From NCBI RefSeq assembly GCF_007751715.1, contig NZ_CP036292.1:558001-622000 (forward strand): a DNA stretch of 64,000 nt, given 5' to 3'. The DNA is from Rosistilla oblonga. Its GTDB lineage: Bacteria; Planctomycetota; Planctomycetia; Pirellulales; Pirellulaceae. Under the pieces are notes generated by a model. The model was not told the DNA's origin. It saw nothing but the letters and a program-made list of their open reading frames with translations, and did no database searches. This document shows positions 35,257 to 43,589 of the stretch, one piece after another. How positions within the stretch are numbered: the stretch's first letter is position 1; every line of letters begins with the position of its first letter. The position numbers and the translations under genes are program-made.

Positions 35257-35325
35257 CGGGCGGTTGGATTATTGTTGGCGAGTTCGTTTGCGGATGGTGT
35301 GATTGTTAGAAAAGGAATGTGTCGG

Positions 35326-36501
35326 ATGCGTGTCGCTCATGTAATTACTCGGATGATCGTGGGCGGAGCTCAGGAGAATACGCTCTTCAATTGCTTGGAT
35401 CTGCAACGGATCTATGGCGACGATGTGATCTTGATCACCGGTCCCAGCCTTGGCCCCGAAGGAGATCTGTTGCAGCAGGGTAGGGCGGAAGGTTTGAAAG
35501 TGATCCTGCTGCCGGACTTGGTCCGCGCGATCGATCCGGTTCGCGATTGGAAGGCGCTGCGTGCGATCCGCCAAACCCTACGCGACTTTCAGCCCGACGT
35601 CGTCCATACGCACAGCGCAAAAGGTGGGATCCTGGGACGTCAGGCGGCGCACGATCTGGGCGTTCCGGCGATCCTGCATACGGTTCACGGTGCGCCGTTT
35701 CATCCCTACCAATCGCCGCCGGTCCGCTGGTTTTATAAGGCCTGCGAAAAGCGAGCGGCCCGGCAATGCCATCGCCTGATTTCGGTCGCCGATGCGATGA
35801 CGCGGTTGCTGACCGACGCGGGAGTTGTCGCGGCACCGAAGTGCACGACGGTCTACAGCGGCATGAACGTCGATCCGTTTCTGTGGGCCGACACGCATCG
35901 GTTGGCCGTTCGCCAGCGGTTGGGAATCGGCGACGATGAAGTTGTCGTCGGCAAGATCGCTCGGCTGTTTCATCTGAAAGGACATGCCGATCTGATCCAG
36001 GCGGCGACCACCGTGGTGAAGGCTCACGCAAACGTCAAGTTCCTGTTGATTGGCGATGGGATCTTGCGCGACGAACTGACCGATCAGATTCGCCAGGCTG
36101 GGCTGGAGGATCGATTCTGCTTCACCGGTTTGGTGCCGCCCGAAGATATCCCCGAATACTTGGGAGCGATGGATCTGTTGGTCCACACTTCGTATCGCGA
36201 AGGGCTTGCCCGCGCGTTGCCTCAGGCGTTGATCGCTGGCAAACCGGTGATCAGTTACGCGATCGATGGCGCTCCGGAAGTTGTGATCGATGGCGAGACG
36301 GGGTTCCTGGTTTCGGCGGGGGATATCGATCGCTTGGCCGACCGAATTGTGGAACTGGTTGGTGACAAAAAAATGCGTGCGGATTTAGGAGGGCAGGGGA
36401 GGGCACGGTTTACGGACGCGTTCCGACACGAAACAATGACAACCCGTTTGAGAGAAATTTATCAGCAGATCCTGGCAGATTCCGCTGGCGGTGATCGCTG
36501 A
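35326..36501 (+). CDS. Glycosyltransferase family 4 (GT-B)
   Basis: About 391 residues. The donor-binding C-terminal half is clear: VVGKIARLFHLKGHADLIQA, KFLLIGDGILRDEL, FTGLVPPEDIPEYLGAMDL, and the EX7E-type signature SYREGLARALPQALIAGKPV. The N-terminal acceptor domain opens VAHVITRMIVGGAQENTLFN. It probably adds a sugar to a surface polysaccharide or lipid carrier; donor and acceptor are unknown. The ATG at 35326 is 9 bases after AAAAGGA; ATG 35317 is a near alternative. Polar motifs at 35478 (GGGTAGGG) and 36391 (GGGCAGGGGAGGG) lie inside the gene. Confidence 0.9.
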   Translation: MRVAHVITRMIVGGAQENTLFNCLDLQRIYGDDVILITGPSLGPEGDLLQQGRAEGLKVILLPDLVRAIDPVRDWKALRAIRQTLRDFQPDVVHTHSAKGGILGRQAAHDLGVPAILHTVHGAPFHPYQSPPVRWFYKACEKRAARQCHRLISVADAMTRLLTDAGVVAAPKCTTVYSGMNVDPFLWADTHRLAVRQRLGIGDDEVVVGKIARLFHLKGHADLIQAATTVVKAHANVKFLLIGDGILRDELTDQIRQAGLEDRFCFTGLVPPEDIPEYLGAMDLLVHTSYREGLARALPQALIAGKPVISYAIDGAPEVVIDGETGFLVSAGDIDRLADRIVELVGDKKMRADLGGQGRARFTDAFRHETMTTRLREIYQQILADSAGGDR

Positions 36502-36544
36502 AGATGCAATGTAAACATGTTCATTGACTTGTGAGTGATCCACC

Positions 36545-37447
36545 ATGGCGAAGATGCGAGACTCCCTCGGCCCCTATCGACTTGTCCGTTTGATCCGCAA
36601 CGGTGCGACATCGCAGATCTGGGAAGCTGTCGAAGATGCGTCGGACAAACGTGTTGCGATCAAGTTGTTGAAAGACAATTTCAAAGATGACAAAGAAGAG
36701 ATCGCATCGCTGAAGAACGAGTTCGAAGTCGCTTCGTCGATGAACAGCCCGCTGGTCCTGAAGGCCTTTCATCACGGCGTGGAAAACGGGATCCCACACA
36801 ACGTCTTCGAATTGGCTAGCGAGACTTCGTTCCGCAATCTGGTGCGAATGGGAGTCGACGCCTACGGCTTTATGCTCCAGAAGATGATCCAGAAATCGGC
36901 CGAAGGTTTGTATTACATGCACACCAAGGATTGGATCCATCGCGATATCAAGCCCGACAACTTCCTGGTCACTCGCGAGGGGGACGTCAAGTTGATCGAT
37001 TACCGGATCGCCGAGAAGAAGCGGACTGGGCTGAAGGCGATGTTCTACAAGCCGAAGGTTCAAGGGACGCGCAGTTATATGTCCCCCGAGCAGATTCGGG
37101 CCAAGGGAATCGATGAACGTTCGGACATGTATTCTTATGGCTGCACTTTGTTCGAGTTGGTGACCGGCAAGCCGCCTTATACCGCGACCAGCCCCACCGA
37201 GCTGCTCAATAAGCACCTGACGGGCCAGGTCGTTAGTCCACTGGCTGGAAACCCCAATGTGTCGCCGGAGTTTTCCGAGCTGATCAAAAAAATGATGGCA
37301 AAGAAAAAGGAGAGCCGTCCGGCGTCGATGTGGGAGTTCTTGAAGGAGTTGCGGGCGATCACACTGTTCAAAAAGTCACCTCGGATTCCCGACGTCCATC
37401 CGTTTGATCAGCTGGAAAAGGGCGAAAAAGGCTTTGGTTTGGACTGA
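36545..37447 (+). CDS. Ser/Thr protein kinase with altered DFG motif
   Basis: 300 residues, almost only a Hanks-type kinase domain, without transmembrane or sensor segments. The ATP Lys40 (VAIKLL), a helix-C Glu (LKNEFEVA) and the catalytic loop HRDIKPDNF (132-140) are present. The metal-binding DFG is LIDYRIAEKK (Asp152-Tyr-Arg). The Gly-rich loop is weak (LIRNGATSQIWEA). The activation segment QGTRSYMSPEQIR is normal. It may be an active but atypical kinase. A paralogue follows 210 bases downstream on the same strand, then accA. Confidence 0.88.
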   Translation: MAKMRDSLGPYRLVRLIRNGATSQIWEAVEDASDKRVAIKLLKDNFKDDKEEIASLKNEFEVASSMNSPLVLKAFHHGVENGIPHNVFELASETSFRNLVRMGVDAYGFMLQKMIQKSAEGLYYMHTKDWIHRDIKPDNFLVTREGDVKLIDYRIAEKKRTGLKAMFYKPKVQGTRSYMSPEQIRAKGIDERSDMYSYGCTLFELVTGKPPYTATSPTELLNKHLTGQVVSPLAGNPNVSPEFSELIKKMMAKKKESRPASMWEFLKELRAITLFKKSPRIPDVHPFDQLEKGEKGFGLD

Positions 37448-37657
37448 TTCGCTGGGATTTCGCCACTCCCCGGCTGCGGAGGGCTGCCGAACCGGTCGCT
37501 AGCTTGGCGGGCCGGGATAGGGCAGGGGGGCCGCAGATTTCCCGCAGTCCGATGATCTTCCGTAATCGGCAGCGGGTGAATAAGATGAATTGTCCGGGAA
37601 GGATTTTTCCTTGAATTCTTCGTAATCGACTCATCTTATCTCGCAGCGAGAATCCGT

Positions 37658-38572
37658 ATGGCTAAGGCCCGGGACTTCTTCGGTTCCTATCGATTGACAC
37701 GCCTGATCCGAATGGGCAGTGCATGCCAGGTTTGGGAAGCCATTAATGAGACGGACCAAAAGCGGTACGCGTTGAAGGTGCTTCGCGATGAATTGCGAGG
37801 CGACAAGGCGGAGGTTGCGGGGCTGAAGTACGAATACGACGTCGCAACTCAGGTTGGGCCGAGCCCGCGGTTGATCAAGATCCACGATTTTGTGACCGAT
37901 CCGAAGTCGGCTTATCTGGTGCTGGAACTGTTCAGCGAATTGAACATGAAGCAGGCGTTGCGGCACGGGCCCGATTCGCTGGCCTATATGCTGAACAAGG
38001 TCGTTGAACAGTCGGCCGAAGGTTTGTATTTCATGCATACCAAGGGCTGGCTGCACTGCGACATCAAGCCCGACAACTTTCTGGTCAGTCGGGAAGGGGT
38101 CGTCAAGCTGATCGACTTCCAGATCTCGCAGAAGAAGAAAACCGGGCTGTCGAAACTGTTCGGCAAGAAATCGCAGATCCAGGGGACGCGCAGCTACATG
38201 TCGCCCGAGCAGATTCGCGGCAAGAACATGGACGAGCGGTCGGATATCTATTCGTACGGGTGCGTGTTGTACGAAGTGGCAACCGGCAAGCCGCCGTATA
38301 CGGGCGAATCGCCTAACGATTTGTTGAACAAGCATCTCAGTGCCCCGATCCCCACGCCGTTGACCAGCAACGAAAACGTCTCCCAGGATTTCGCGGATCT
38401 GATCAAACGGATGCTCTCCAAGAAGCCAGAGCATCGGCCCGAATCGATGTGGGAATTTTTGAAGCTGGTTCGTGGGATGCGGTTGTTCAAGAAACAGCCC
38501 AAGAAGTTGGATGTGGACGTGTTTGATGTCGCGTCGGGATTCAAGTCGCCCGAGGACCTGCTGAAACATTAA
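37658..38572 (+). CDS. Ser/Thr protein kinase paralogue, non-RD and altered DFG
   Basis: 304 residues, a close paralogue of the preceding kinase (shared openings SYRLTRLIRMG / PYRLVRLIRNG, and QGTRSYMSPEQIRGKNMDER). Lys40 and the catalytic Asp135 remain, but the HRD Arg is Cys (LHCDIKPDNF) and DFG is DFQ (LIDFQISQKKK). Non-RD kinases usually do not need activation-loop phosphorylation. Both kinases lack extracytoplasmic domains, so they may act in the cytoplasm, perhaps one on the other. It ends 89 bases before accA, so co-transcription with accA is possible. Confidence 0.88.
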   Translation: MAKARDFFGSYRLTRLIRMGSACQVWEAINETDQKRYALKVLRDELRGDKAEVAGLKYEYDVATQVGPSPRLIKIHDFVTDPKSAYLVLELFSELNMKQALRHGPDSLAYMLNKVVEQSAEGLYFMHTKGWLHCDIKPDNFLVSREGVVKLIDFQISQKKKTGLSKLFGKKSQIQGTRSYMSPEQIRGKNMDERSDIYSYGCVLYEVATGKPPYTGESPNDLLNKHLSAPIPTPLTSNENVSQDFADLIKRMLSKKPEHRPESMWEFLKLVRGMRLFKKQPKKLDVDVFDVASGFKSPEDLLKH

Positions 38573-38661
38573 ATGTCGTGGCGGCAATCGCTGCGTTGCA
38601 ATGGAAAGAGCGCGGCCCGTGCGGCCGATCGAAAATCAACTGAAAAAGAGAACTCGAAGAT

Positions 38662-39636
38662 ATGGATGCTGGCACGACTTTGGACTTTGAGAAAAGTGTG
38701 GCTGAGTTGCAGCAGCAGCTTGCAGCGATCGAGAAGCAGACCGATCGCAGCGACGCCGCGGAGACGGAGATCCGAAACCTGCGACGGCAGATCAATGAAG
38801 AACTGCGGCAGATCTACGCCAATCTCGATCCGTGGCAGACGGTTCAGGTTGCGCGGCACAAAGACCGTCCGTATACGAACGACTATCTGAAGCTAGCGTT
38901 CGACGAGTTTGTCGAGCTGCATGGCGACAAGCAGTTCGGCGACGACCGGGCGCTGTTGACCGGGTTTGCGAAGATCGATCGCTTCAAAGTGATCGTCGCC
39001 GGGCATCAGAAAGGCCGTACCTATAAGGAACGCGCCGCGTGTCACTTCGGATGTGCCCATCCCGAAGGCTATCGCAAGGCGATGAGCAAGATGAAGATGG
39101 CCGAGAAATATCGGCTGCCTCTGATCTGCTTTATCGACACTCCTGGCGCCTATCCCGGCGTCGGAGCCGAGGAGCGCGGCCAGGCTCAAGTGATCGCCGA
39201 AAGCATGTTCCAGATGAGCCGGCTGAAGACGCCGATCATCTGCGTCGTGATCGGTGAAGGGGGGAGCGGCGGTGCTTTGGGGATCGGCGTCGGCGATCGC
39301 GTGGCCGTGATGGAGAACGCGTATTATTCCGTCATTAGTCCCGAAGGCTGTGCGGGCATTCTGTGGAAGAGCCACGAGCACGCGCCGAAGGCCGCCAAGG
39401 CGTTGAAGTTCACTTCGAAGGATTTGCCCGGACTTGGCGTCGTCGACGACGTGTTGCCCGAACCGTTGGGCGGTGCGCATCGCGATCATCATCAAGCGGC
39501 TTCGCGTTTGCGTAGCTATTTGACGCGGACGCTGACTCAGTTGGAATCGCTGCCGGTCGAAGAGTTGCTGGCTCAGCGTTACGAGAAGTTTCGCCGGATG
39601 GGCGTCTTCCTGGAGGCGGCCGAAGCGGCTGTCTGA
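38662..39636 (+). CDS. accA: Acetyl-CoA carboxylase carboxyltransferase subunit alpha
   Basis: Works with AccD to transfer carboxyl from biotin-AccB to acetyl-CoA, the first step of fatty-acid synthesis. The 324 residues start with the usual helical segment (LDFEKSVAELQQQLAAIEKQ). The crotonase-fold core follows: ARHKDRPYTNDYL, GHQKGR, FGCAHPEGYRKAMSKMKMAE, FIDTPGAYPGVGAEERGQ, IGEGGSGGALGIGVGDRV and SPEGCAGILWKS. It is the last + strand gene before the proposed dif site; its convergent neighbour is cvpA. Confidence 0.97.
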   Translation: MDAGTTLDFEKSVAELQQQLAAIEKQTDRSDAAETEIRNLRRQINEELRQIYANLDPWQTVQVARHKDRPYTNDYLKLAFDEFVELHGDKQFGDDRALLTGFAKIDRFKVIVAGHQKGRTYKERAACHFGCAHPEGYRKAMSKMKMAEKYRLPLICFIDTPGAYPGVGAEERGQAQVIAESMFQMSRLKTPIICVVIGEGGSGGALGIGVGDRVAVMENAYYSVISPEGCAGILWKSHEHAPKAAKALKFTSKDLPGLGVVDDVLPEPLGGAHRDHHQAASRLRSYLTRTLTQLESLPVEELLAQRYEKFRRMGVFLEAAEAAV

Positions 39637-39753
39637 TCTTCCGGGCGTCCGCGTCTTCGCGGCTCGGAAGCAAAGTCCTTGGTGCGACCGCCGCAGATGC
39701 TGGCGTTCGCCGGGGTGGGGCCTGGTTTTCAGGCCCTTAGAAACCGCCCCGCA

Positions 39754-39781
39754 ACGTCCGATAATGCCTCTTATGTTGTAT
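39754..39781 (+). other. dif: Candidate dif site (XerCD recombination, chromosome dimer resolution)
   Basis: Twenty-eight bases in dif format. The left 11-bp arm is ACGTCCGATAA, the 6-bp centre TGCCTC, and the right 11-bp arm TTATGTTGTAT. ATAA and TTAT flank the centre symmetrically. The right arm matches the E. coli XerD-side TTATGTTAAAT at 9 of 11 positions. The left resembles the B. subtilis left arm ACTTCCTAGAA. It lies in the intergenic gap between convergent accA and cvpA, inside the 4-kb zone where the polar GGGCAGGG motif changes strand. Position and form support dif; XerC/D and FtsK are not encoded in this window. Confidence 0.75.
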
Positions 39782-39875
39782 TAAGGCCCCCGTTTTCCCT
39801 GGGTTTTACGAACATTCGGGTTCTCGGGATCGCACGTTCCCCCGCCCTGAATTCCACAGCGACTGGGGCCAGCGG

Positions 39876-40562
39876 TTATGGCTGGATCTGGTCGAAGAAT
39901 TTCGGCGTCAGCAGCTCGGCTGGAATCAGGTTCTCGCTGTCGTTGGGCAGTTGCAGGTTCTGCTGCACCGCGTCGACGATCGCGCCGGTCGCGGATTCGT
40001 TGTTGCCCCATGGCGACGGTCGCGCCGGGCCGGCCGCTGCGTTGCCGTCGGCTCGCAGTTGTTCATCCAGTTGATCCAGGTACGGGCCGACAATCTCTTG
40101 GAGTTCGGCCGGGATGACTTTGTCGCTGTAGCTGAGGAGCTTGGCGATGTAGTATCCGCTCCGCGATTGCACGATCTGTGTGCGGACCGAATCGCCCAGC
40201 AGCGAGAGCGCGAACATCGTGATCAGAATGCAATAGATCACGCCCTTGGCCAATCCGAGGATTCCGCCCAGTTGATGGTCGAAGGTTCGGAGTCTCAATC
40301 GGTCGATCGTGCGCGATAGCATTCGGAATAAGATCCAGATCGCGATCATCGTGCCAGTGAACAGGATGAACATCGCCAGGAACATATTCCACGGCGGCTC
40401 GGCGTGAATCTGTTGCGAGAACGGTTCGCGGAAACGCATCGCCACCCAGTAGCTGAGCGAGATCGACGCGAGCGACGCGACTTGCCAGGCGAAGCCTTTG
40501 ATCGCGCCGAGGATCGTGGCGGCAGCCAGCGCGATCAGCATGATGATGTCGTAGGTTTCCAT
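39876..40562 (-). CDS. CvpA-family membrane protein
   Basis: About 228 residues with four N-terminal membrane helices as in CvpA, which in E. coli is linked to colicin V production and envelope tolerance. It opens METYDIIMLIALAAATILGA, then SLASISLSYWVAMRF, FLAMFILFTGTMIAIWILF, and LGLAKGVIYCILITMFALSL after the RTFDHQLGGI loop. A soluble C-terminal tail (YLDQLDEQLRADGNAAAGPA and beyond) is rich in Ala, Gln and Asn. The ATG at 40562 is preferred over 40610. It faces accA across the proposed dif site. Confidence 0.8.
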   Translation of the reverse strand: METYDIIMLIALAAATILGAIKGFAWQVASLASISLSYWVAMRFREPFSQQIHAEPPWNMFLAMFILFTGTMIAIWILFRMLSRTIDRLRLRTFDHQLGGILGLAKGVIYCILITMFALSLLGDSVRTQIVQSRSGYYIAKLLSYSDKVIPAELQEIVGPYLDQLDEQLRADGNAAAGPARPSPWGNNESATGAIVDAVQQNLQLPNDSENLIPAELLTPKFFDQIQP

Positions 40563-40690
40563 GATCGGTGGATTGGGGATTTCGGGCGGCGAAGAAAGCA
40601 AAGGTGCCAAGTATACGTAGGTCCTCGCCGCGGGCGAAGATCAATCAGATCGATCTTGGCAGCGAGGGGCGTTCGCGGTTATCTAATAGT

Positions 40691-41419
40691 ATGGCCGGAT
40701 TCAAGACACACATGACGGGAAGCACCGTCGTCGGCATCGGATACGGTTATCTGGGAGCAACCCAATTTGGGATGTCTCTGGAGTCGTGCTTGTTAGCCGG
40801 AGGCCTGTGCAGTGTCAGCGGGATGCTGCCCGATTTGGACAGCGATTCAGGGATACCGCTGCGCGAAACGGCAATGTTCGCATCTGCCGTGGTTCCGATG
40901 ATGTTGCTCCATCGGTTGCATGATTTGGGCCTGCGCCGCGAGACGATGATTGCGGTGGCCGGCGTCGTCTATGTCTTCATGCGATTTATCCTCGTCGAAG
41001 TTTTCAAAAAGTACACCGTTCATCGTGGGATGTGGCACAGCATTCCCGCGGCCGTTTCGGTCGGCTTGATCGCGTATCTATTGCTGCATTGCGCGGAGGA
41101 GGATGTGCGGATCTACAAAAGCATGGGGGTCTTCCTCGGCTTCATGGTCCATCTGGTCTTGGATGAAATTTGGTCGATTGAATTTGGGGTCACTGGGCTC
41201 CGTTTCAAAAAGTCGTTTGGGACGGCGATGAAATTTTGGGGCAACAACTTTTTGGCCAACGTCTCGGTCTACGGGAAGCTTGGCATCTTGGTCTACATGG
41301 TCTATCACGACCACTCGTTCATGTTGCATCAGCATCTCCCCGAAGCGCCGCAGTTCGAACAGATGGCCGAGCCGTGGATGCTGCCGCAATCGCCCTCGCC
41401 GCAACCGGGCTGGCGCTAG
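40691..41419 (+). CDS. YdjM-like membrane-bound metal-dependent hydrolase
   Basis: 242 residues of the PF04307 family. It begins MAGFKTHMTGSTVVGIG (metal His), with GMLPDLDSDSGIP giving the acidic metal site and VHRGMWHSIPAA the His pair. Helices follow over 65-190. LGFMVHLVLDEIWSIE carries the last HxxxD pair. E. coli YdjM is SOS-controlled; a phospholipase or lipid hydrolase activity has been suggested for relatives. The ATG at 40691 begins the family motif exactly. Transcribed divergently from cvpA. Confidence 0.82.
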   Translation: MAGFKTHMTGSTVVGIGYGYLGATQFGMSLESCLLAGGLCSVSGMLPDLDSDSGIPLRETAMFASAVVPMMLLHRLHDLGLRRETMIAVAGVVYVFMRFILVEVFKKYTVHRGMWHSIPAAVSVGLIAYLLLHCAEEDVRIYKSMGVFLGFMVHLVLDEIWSIEFGVTGLRFKKSFGTAMKFWGNNFLANVSVYGKLGILVYMVYHDHSFMLHQHLPEAPQFEQMAEPWMLPQSPSPQPGWR

Positions 41420-41442
41420 CATCTGAATCTTTGCTATCGCCG

Positions 41443-42226
41443 AGCATGGTGGTCTGGAAAAAAATCAGTCCCCTGCCCTGCTCCAATTTTTGGAGCCTCA
41501 GGATTATTTCGCCGTCGACGCCGGTTTGCCGATCTGGTCGCGCGTCTCGGTCACGCAGTTTGGCAGCAGTCGCGAAGGCGACGGTATGTGGTAGCCTGGA
41601 GCGCGAGTCCCAGGTCCGGTTGGATTGCGGCGTTCTGCAGTCGCGAAGGCGACGGTATTTGATAGACTGGGACGTAAGTCCCAGGTCCGGTGGACGATGT
41701 TGTTTGGAAGTCGCGAATGCGACGGCATGAGTTTTGGTCTGGTCCGTCGGGCGTCGCGCGATCGCATGCCGTCGCGTTCGCGACTTGCTGGGGTGGGGGG
41801 AGGTGGCGGCGGTGTTCCTGGGACTTGCGTCCCAGGCTGTTGCATGTCGTCGCGTTTGCGACTGATAGCATGGTGGGCTCAGAAAAATTCAGTCCCCTGC
41901 CCTGCTCCATTTTTTTGGAGCTCAGGAAGATTTCGCCATCGCCGCCGGTTTGCCGATCCGGTCACGCGTCTCGGTCACGCAGTTTGGCAACAGTCGCGAA
42001 GGCGGCGGTATTTGATAGCCCGGGACGCAATTCTCAGGTTCGGTGGACGTTGTTATTTTGAAGTCGCGAAGGCGACGGCATGAGTTTCGGTATGATGCCG
42101 TCGGTTGTCGCGCGATCGAATGTCGTCGCGTTCGCGACTCGTGGGATTGAGCTGTCGTCGGTGTTCCTGGGACTCGCGTCCCAGGCTGTCGCGTGTCGTC
42201 GCGTTCGCGACTGTTGCGGTTGGGCT
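41443..42226. repeat. Tandem duplication (period 424) of a palindrome-rich repeat holding the polar motif
   Basis: Copy 1 starts AGCATGGTGG at 41443 and copy 2 at 41867. Both go through CCCCTGCCCTGCTCC (polar motif, - strand), GGAGC-TCAGGA, GTCACGCAGTTTGGCA, AGTCGCGAAGGCGACGG, then CGTCGCGTTCGCGACT and GTTCCTGGGACT-CGTCCCAGGCTGT. AGTCGCGAAGGCGACG and its complement form hairpins repeatedly. A third motif copy is at 42255 just past the repeat. No protein is encoded consistently in both copies. Confidence 0.85.
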
Positions 42227-42299
42227 GGTGGGGGCGGCGAAAATTTTTTGGCCGCCCTGCCCTGCTCCGACTCGGCTGGGTGCTGTGTTGCGGTTTGGG

Positions 42300-43385
42300 T
42301 TAATCGACGTTTTCGTTGTTGTCTTCGGCGGGAGCGTCGACGACTTGGATGTTGGTTGCTAGATGTTCGTGGGCGGTTCGTTGGACCTCGTCGCCGGCGA
42401 CTTGTTTTTCGTGTCGGCGGACCGATTTGGGATTCGATAAGCGGCCGATGTGGACCACCGGTTCGCCTGGTTGGACGGCGGGCAGCGTGGTCATCCCGAT
42501 GATGATTCCCGAGAAGGGAGCCTCCAGCCGGTTTTGGTCTTCGGCTAACAGATTGCTGTTCGTGGCGATCGCTTGTCCTTTGACGATGCTGTCGCCCGGG
42601 GAGACGTGCATCGCGAGAAATCCGCCTCGCTCGGCGCGGATCCATTTGGTTTCGCGAATCGTCGCCTGGGTGTCGGGAATGTCCGGTTCGCCCGACATCA
42701 TCTTTAGCTCCATCAGCACGTTGAAGATCCCGCGGGTCATGCATTCGACGACCGACGATTCAACTTTCCAGACCTCGCCCCCTTCGACGATGATCGTTGG
42801 GCAGCCAGCTCGAGTCGCTTCGCGGCGGAGCGAGCCTTTGGGGCCTTTGGTTTGCAGGATGATTCCCGATCCGAAGGCTTCGGCCATGCGGCGGCAGTCG
42901 GGATGGGAGAGGTCGGCTCGGACGTTGGGGAAATTTGTCCGCCGGACCGCCGCGGTGTGCAGGTCGATGCCGAAGTCGCAGCGGGCGATCAGCGATTCAA
43001 AAATCACTTTGGCGAGTCGCGAAGCCATGCTCCCCGAAGCCGATCCGGGAAAGCAGCGGTTCAGGTCGCGGCGATCGGGCAGGTAGCGGGAGTGCCGTTC
43101 AAAACCGAGCATATTCAGCACCGGAATCATCAGCACGGTGCCGGACTGCAGCGACCATTCCTTGTCCGATAGCATTGTCCGAATCGCCCCGGTGCCGTTG
43201 AGTTCGTCGCCGTGCAGTGCGGCGGTGACAAAGACGGTCGGGCCTGGTTGCAGTCCGCGGCGGATGTTGACTGGAATCGAAACGTTTCGGCTGCTGTAGC
43301 TTTCGCTGACCACCAATTCGGTGCTCAGCGACTCTCCCGGGGCGATATCGTGGCCGAACCAATTCTGGGTTTCCGCGGCGCTCAT
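42300..43385 (-). CDS. Succinylglutamate desuccinylase/aspartoacylase-family protein
   Basis: About 361 residues of the AstE/AspA zinc-carboxypeptidase family. Metal and catalytic signatures are VTAALHGDELNGTGAIR (His, Glu), DRRDLNRCFPG (substrate Asn-Arg) and FGIDLHTAAVRRTNFP (second His); PTIIVEGGEVWKVE holds the likely catalytic Glu. The C-terminal part (AERGGFLAMHVSPGDSIVKG, EAPFSGIIIGM, PGEPVVHIGRL) is a biotinyl/lipoyl-like barrel common in this subfamily. The exact amide substrate is unknown. No arginine succinyltransferase genes are adjacent, so it is probably not a true AstE. Confidence 0.85.
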   Translation of the reverse strand: MSAAETQNWFGHDIAPGESLSTELVVSESYSSRNVSIPVNIRRGLQPGPTVFVTAALHGDELNGTGAIRTMLSDKEWSLQSGTVLMIPVLNMLGFERHSRYLPDRRDLNRCFPGSASGSMASRLAKVIFESLIARCDFGIDLHTAAVRRTNFPNVRADLSHPDCRRMAEAFGSGIILQTKGPKGSLRREATRAGCPTIIVEGGEVWKVESSVVECMTRGIFNVLMELKMMSGEPDIPDTQATIRETKWIRAERGGFLAMHVSPGDSIVKGQAIATNSNLLAEDQNRLEAPFSGIIIGMTTLPAVQPGEPVVHIGRLSNPKSVRRHEKQVAGDEVQRTAHEHLATNIQVVDAPAEDNNENVD

Positions 43386-43589
43386 TTTCGGTTTCTTGGG
43401 CTGGATTGTGGAAAAAATCGCATGGCAACGACTCAATATAGCAAGTCGAAGCCTGGGCGCGTGATACGTCTTTGGCGGGGCCGAGTTGGGCGACTCGAAT
43501 TCGACTTTCCTCGCCTCTCCAGGGTTGATAGTGTGCGCCTGAGCAGAGGTCTCTCATCTCTTCCCACACTTCTCCCGCTATCAAAGTCA

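Larger units (their letters stand above)
2447..37527 (+). repeat. Polar GGGCAGGG (KOPS-like) motif, left arm, + strand only
   Basis: GGGCAGGG starts on the + strand at 7275, 11810, 11815, 12147, 12152, 14829, 17783, 17788, 19634, 21153, 21158, 25619, 28407, 30581, 32647, 32652, 33112, 33117, 36391 and 37520. Related GGGGAGGG lies at 2447, 19639, 30586 and 36396, and GGGTAGGG at 25624 and 35478. I found no GGGCAGGG on the - strand in this span. The only reversed GGGNAGGG is CCCTTCCC at 33384, inside an insertion sequence. Neighbouring copies often overlap by three bases as GGGCAGGGCAGGG. The motif fits the FtsK-orienting KOPS consensus GGGNAGGG of E. coli; the function here is inferred. Confidence 0.8.

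Noticed and set aside
35161-35325. N-terminal extension of the glycosyltransferase encoded by the 16-bp repeats
   Set aside because: The frame is open only because the repeat lacks stops; the peptide is low-complexity, and a good start with AAAAGGA lies at 35326.
37528-41470. Replication origin rather than terminus at the motif flip
   Set aside because: G-rich motifs point inward from both sides, which for KOPS means toward dif. No dnaA, dnaN, DnaA-box cluster or AT-rich unwinding region was seen. If the motif had the opposite polarity convention, an origin would remain possible.
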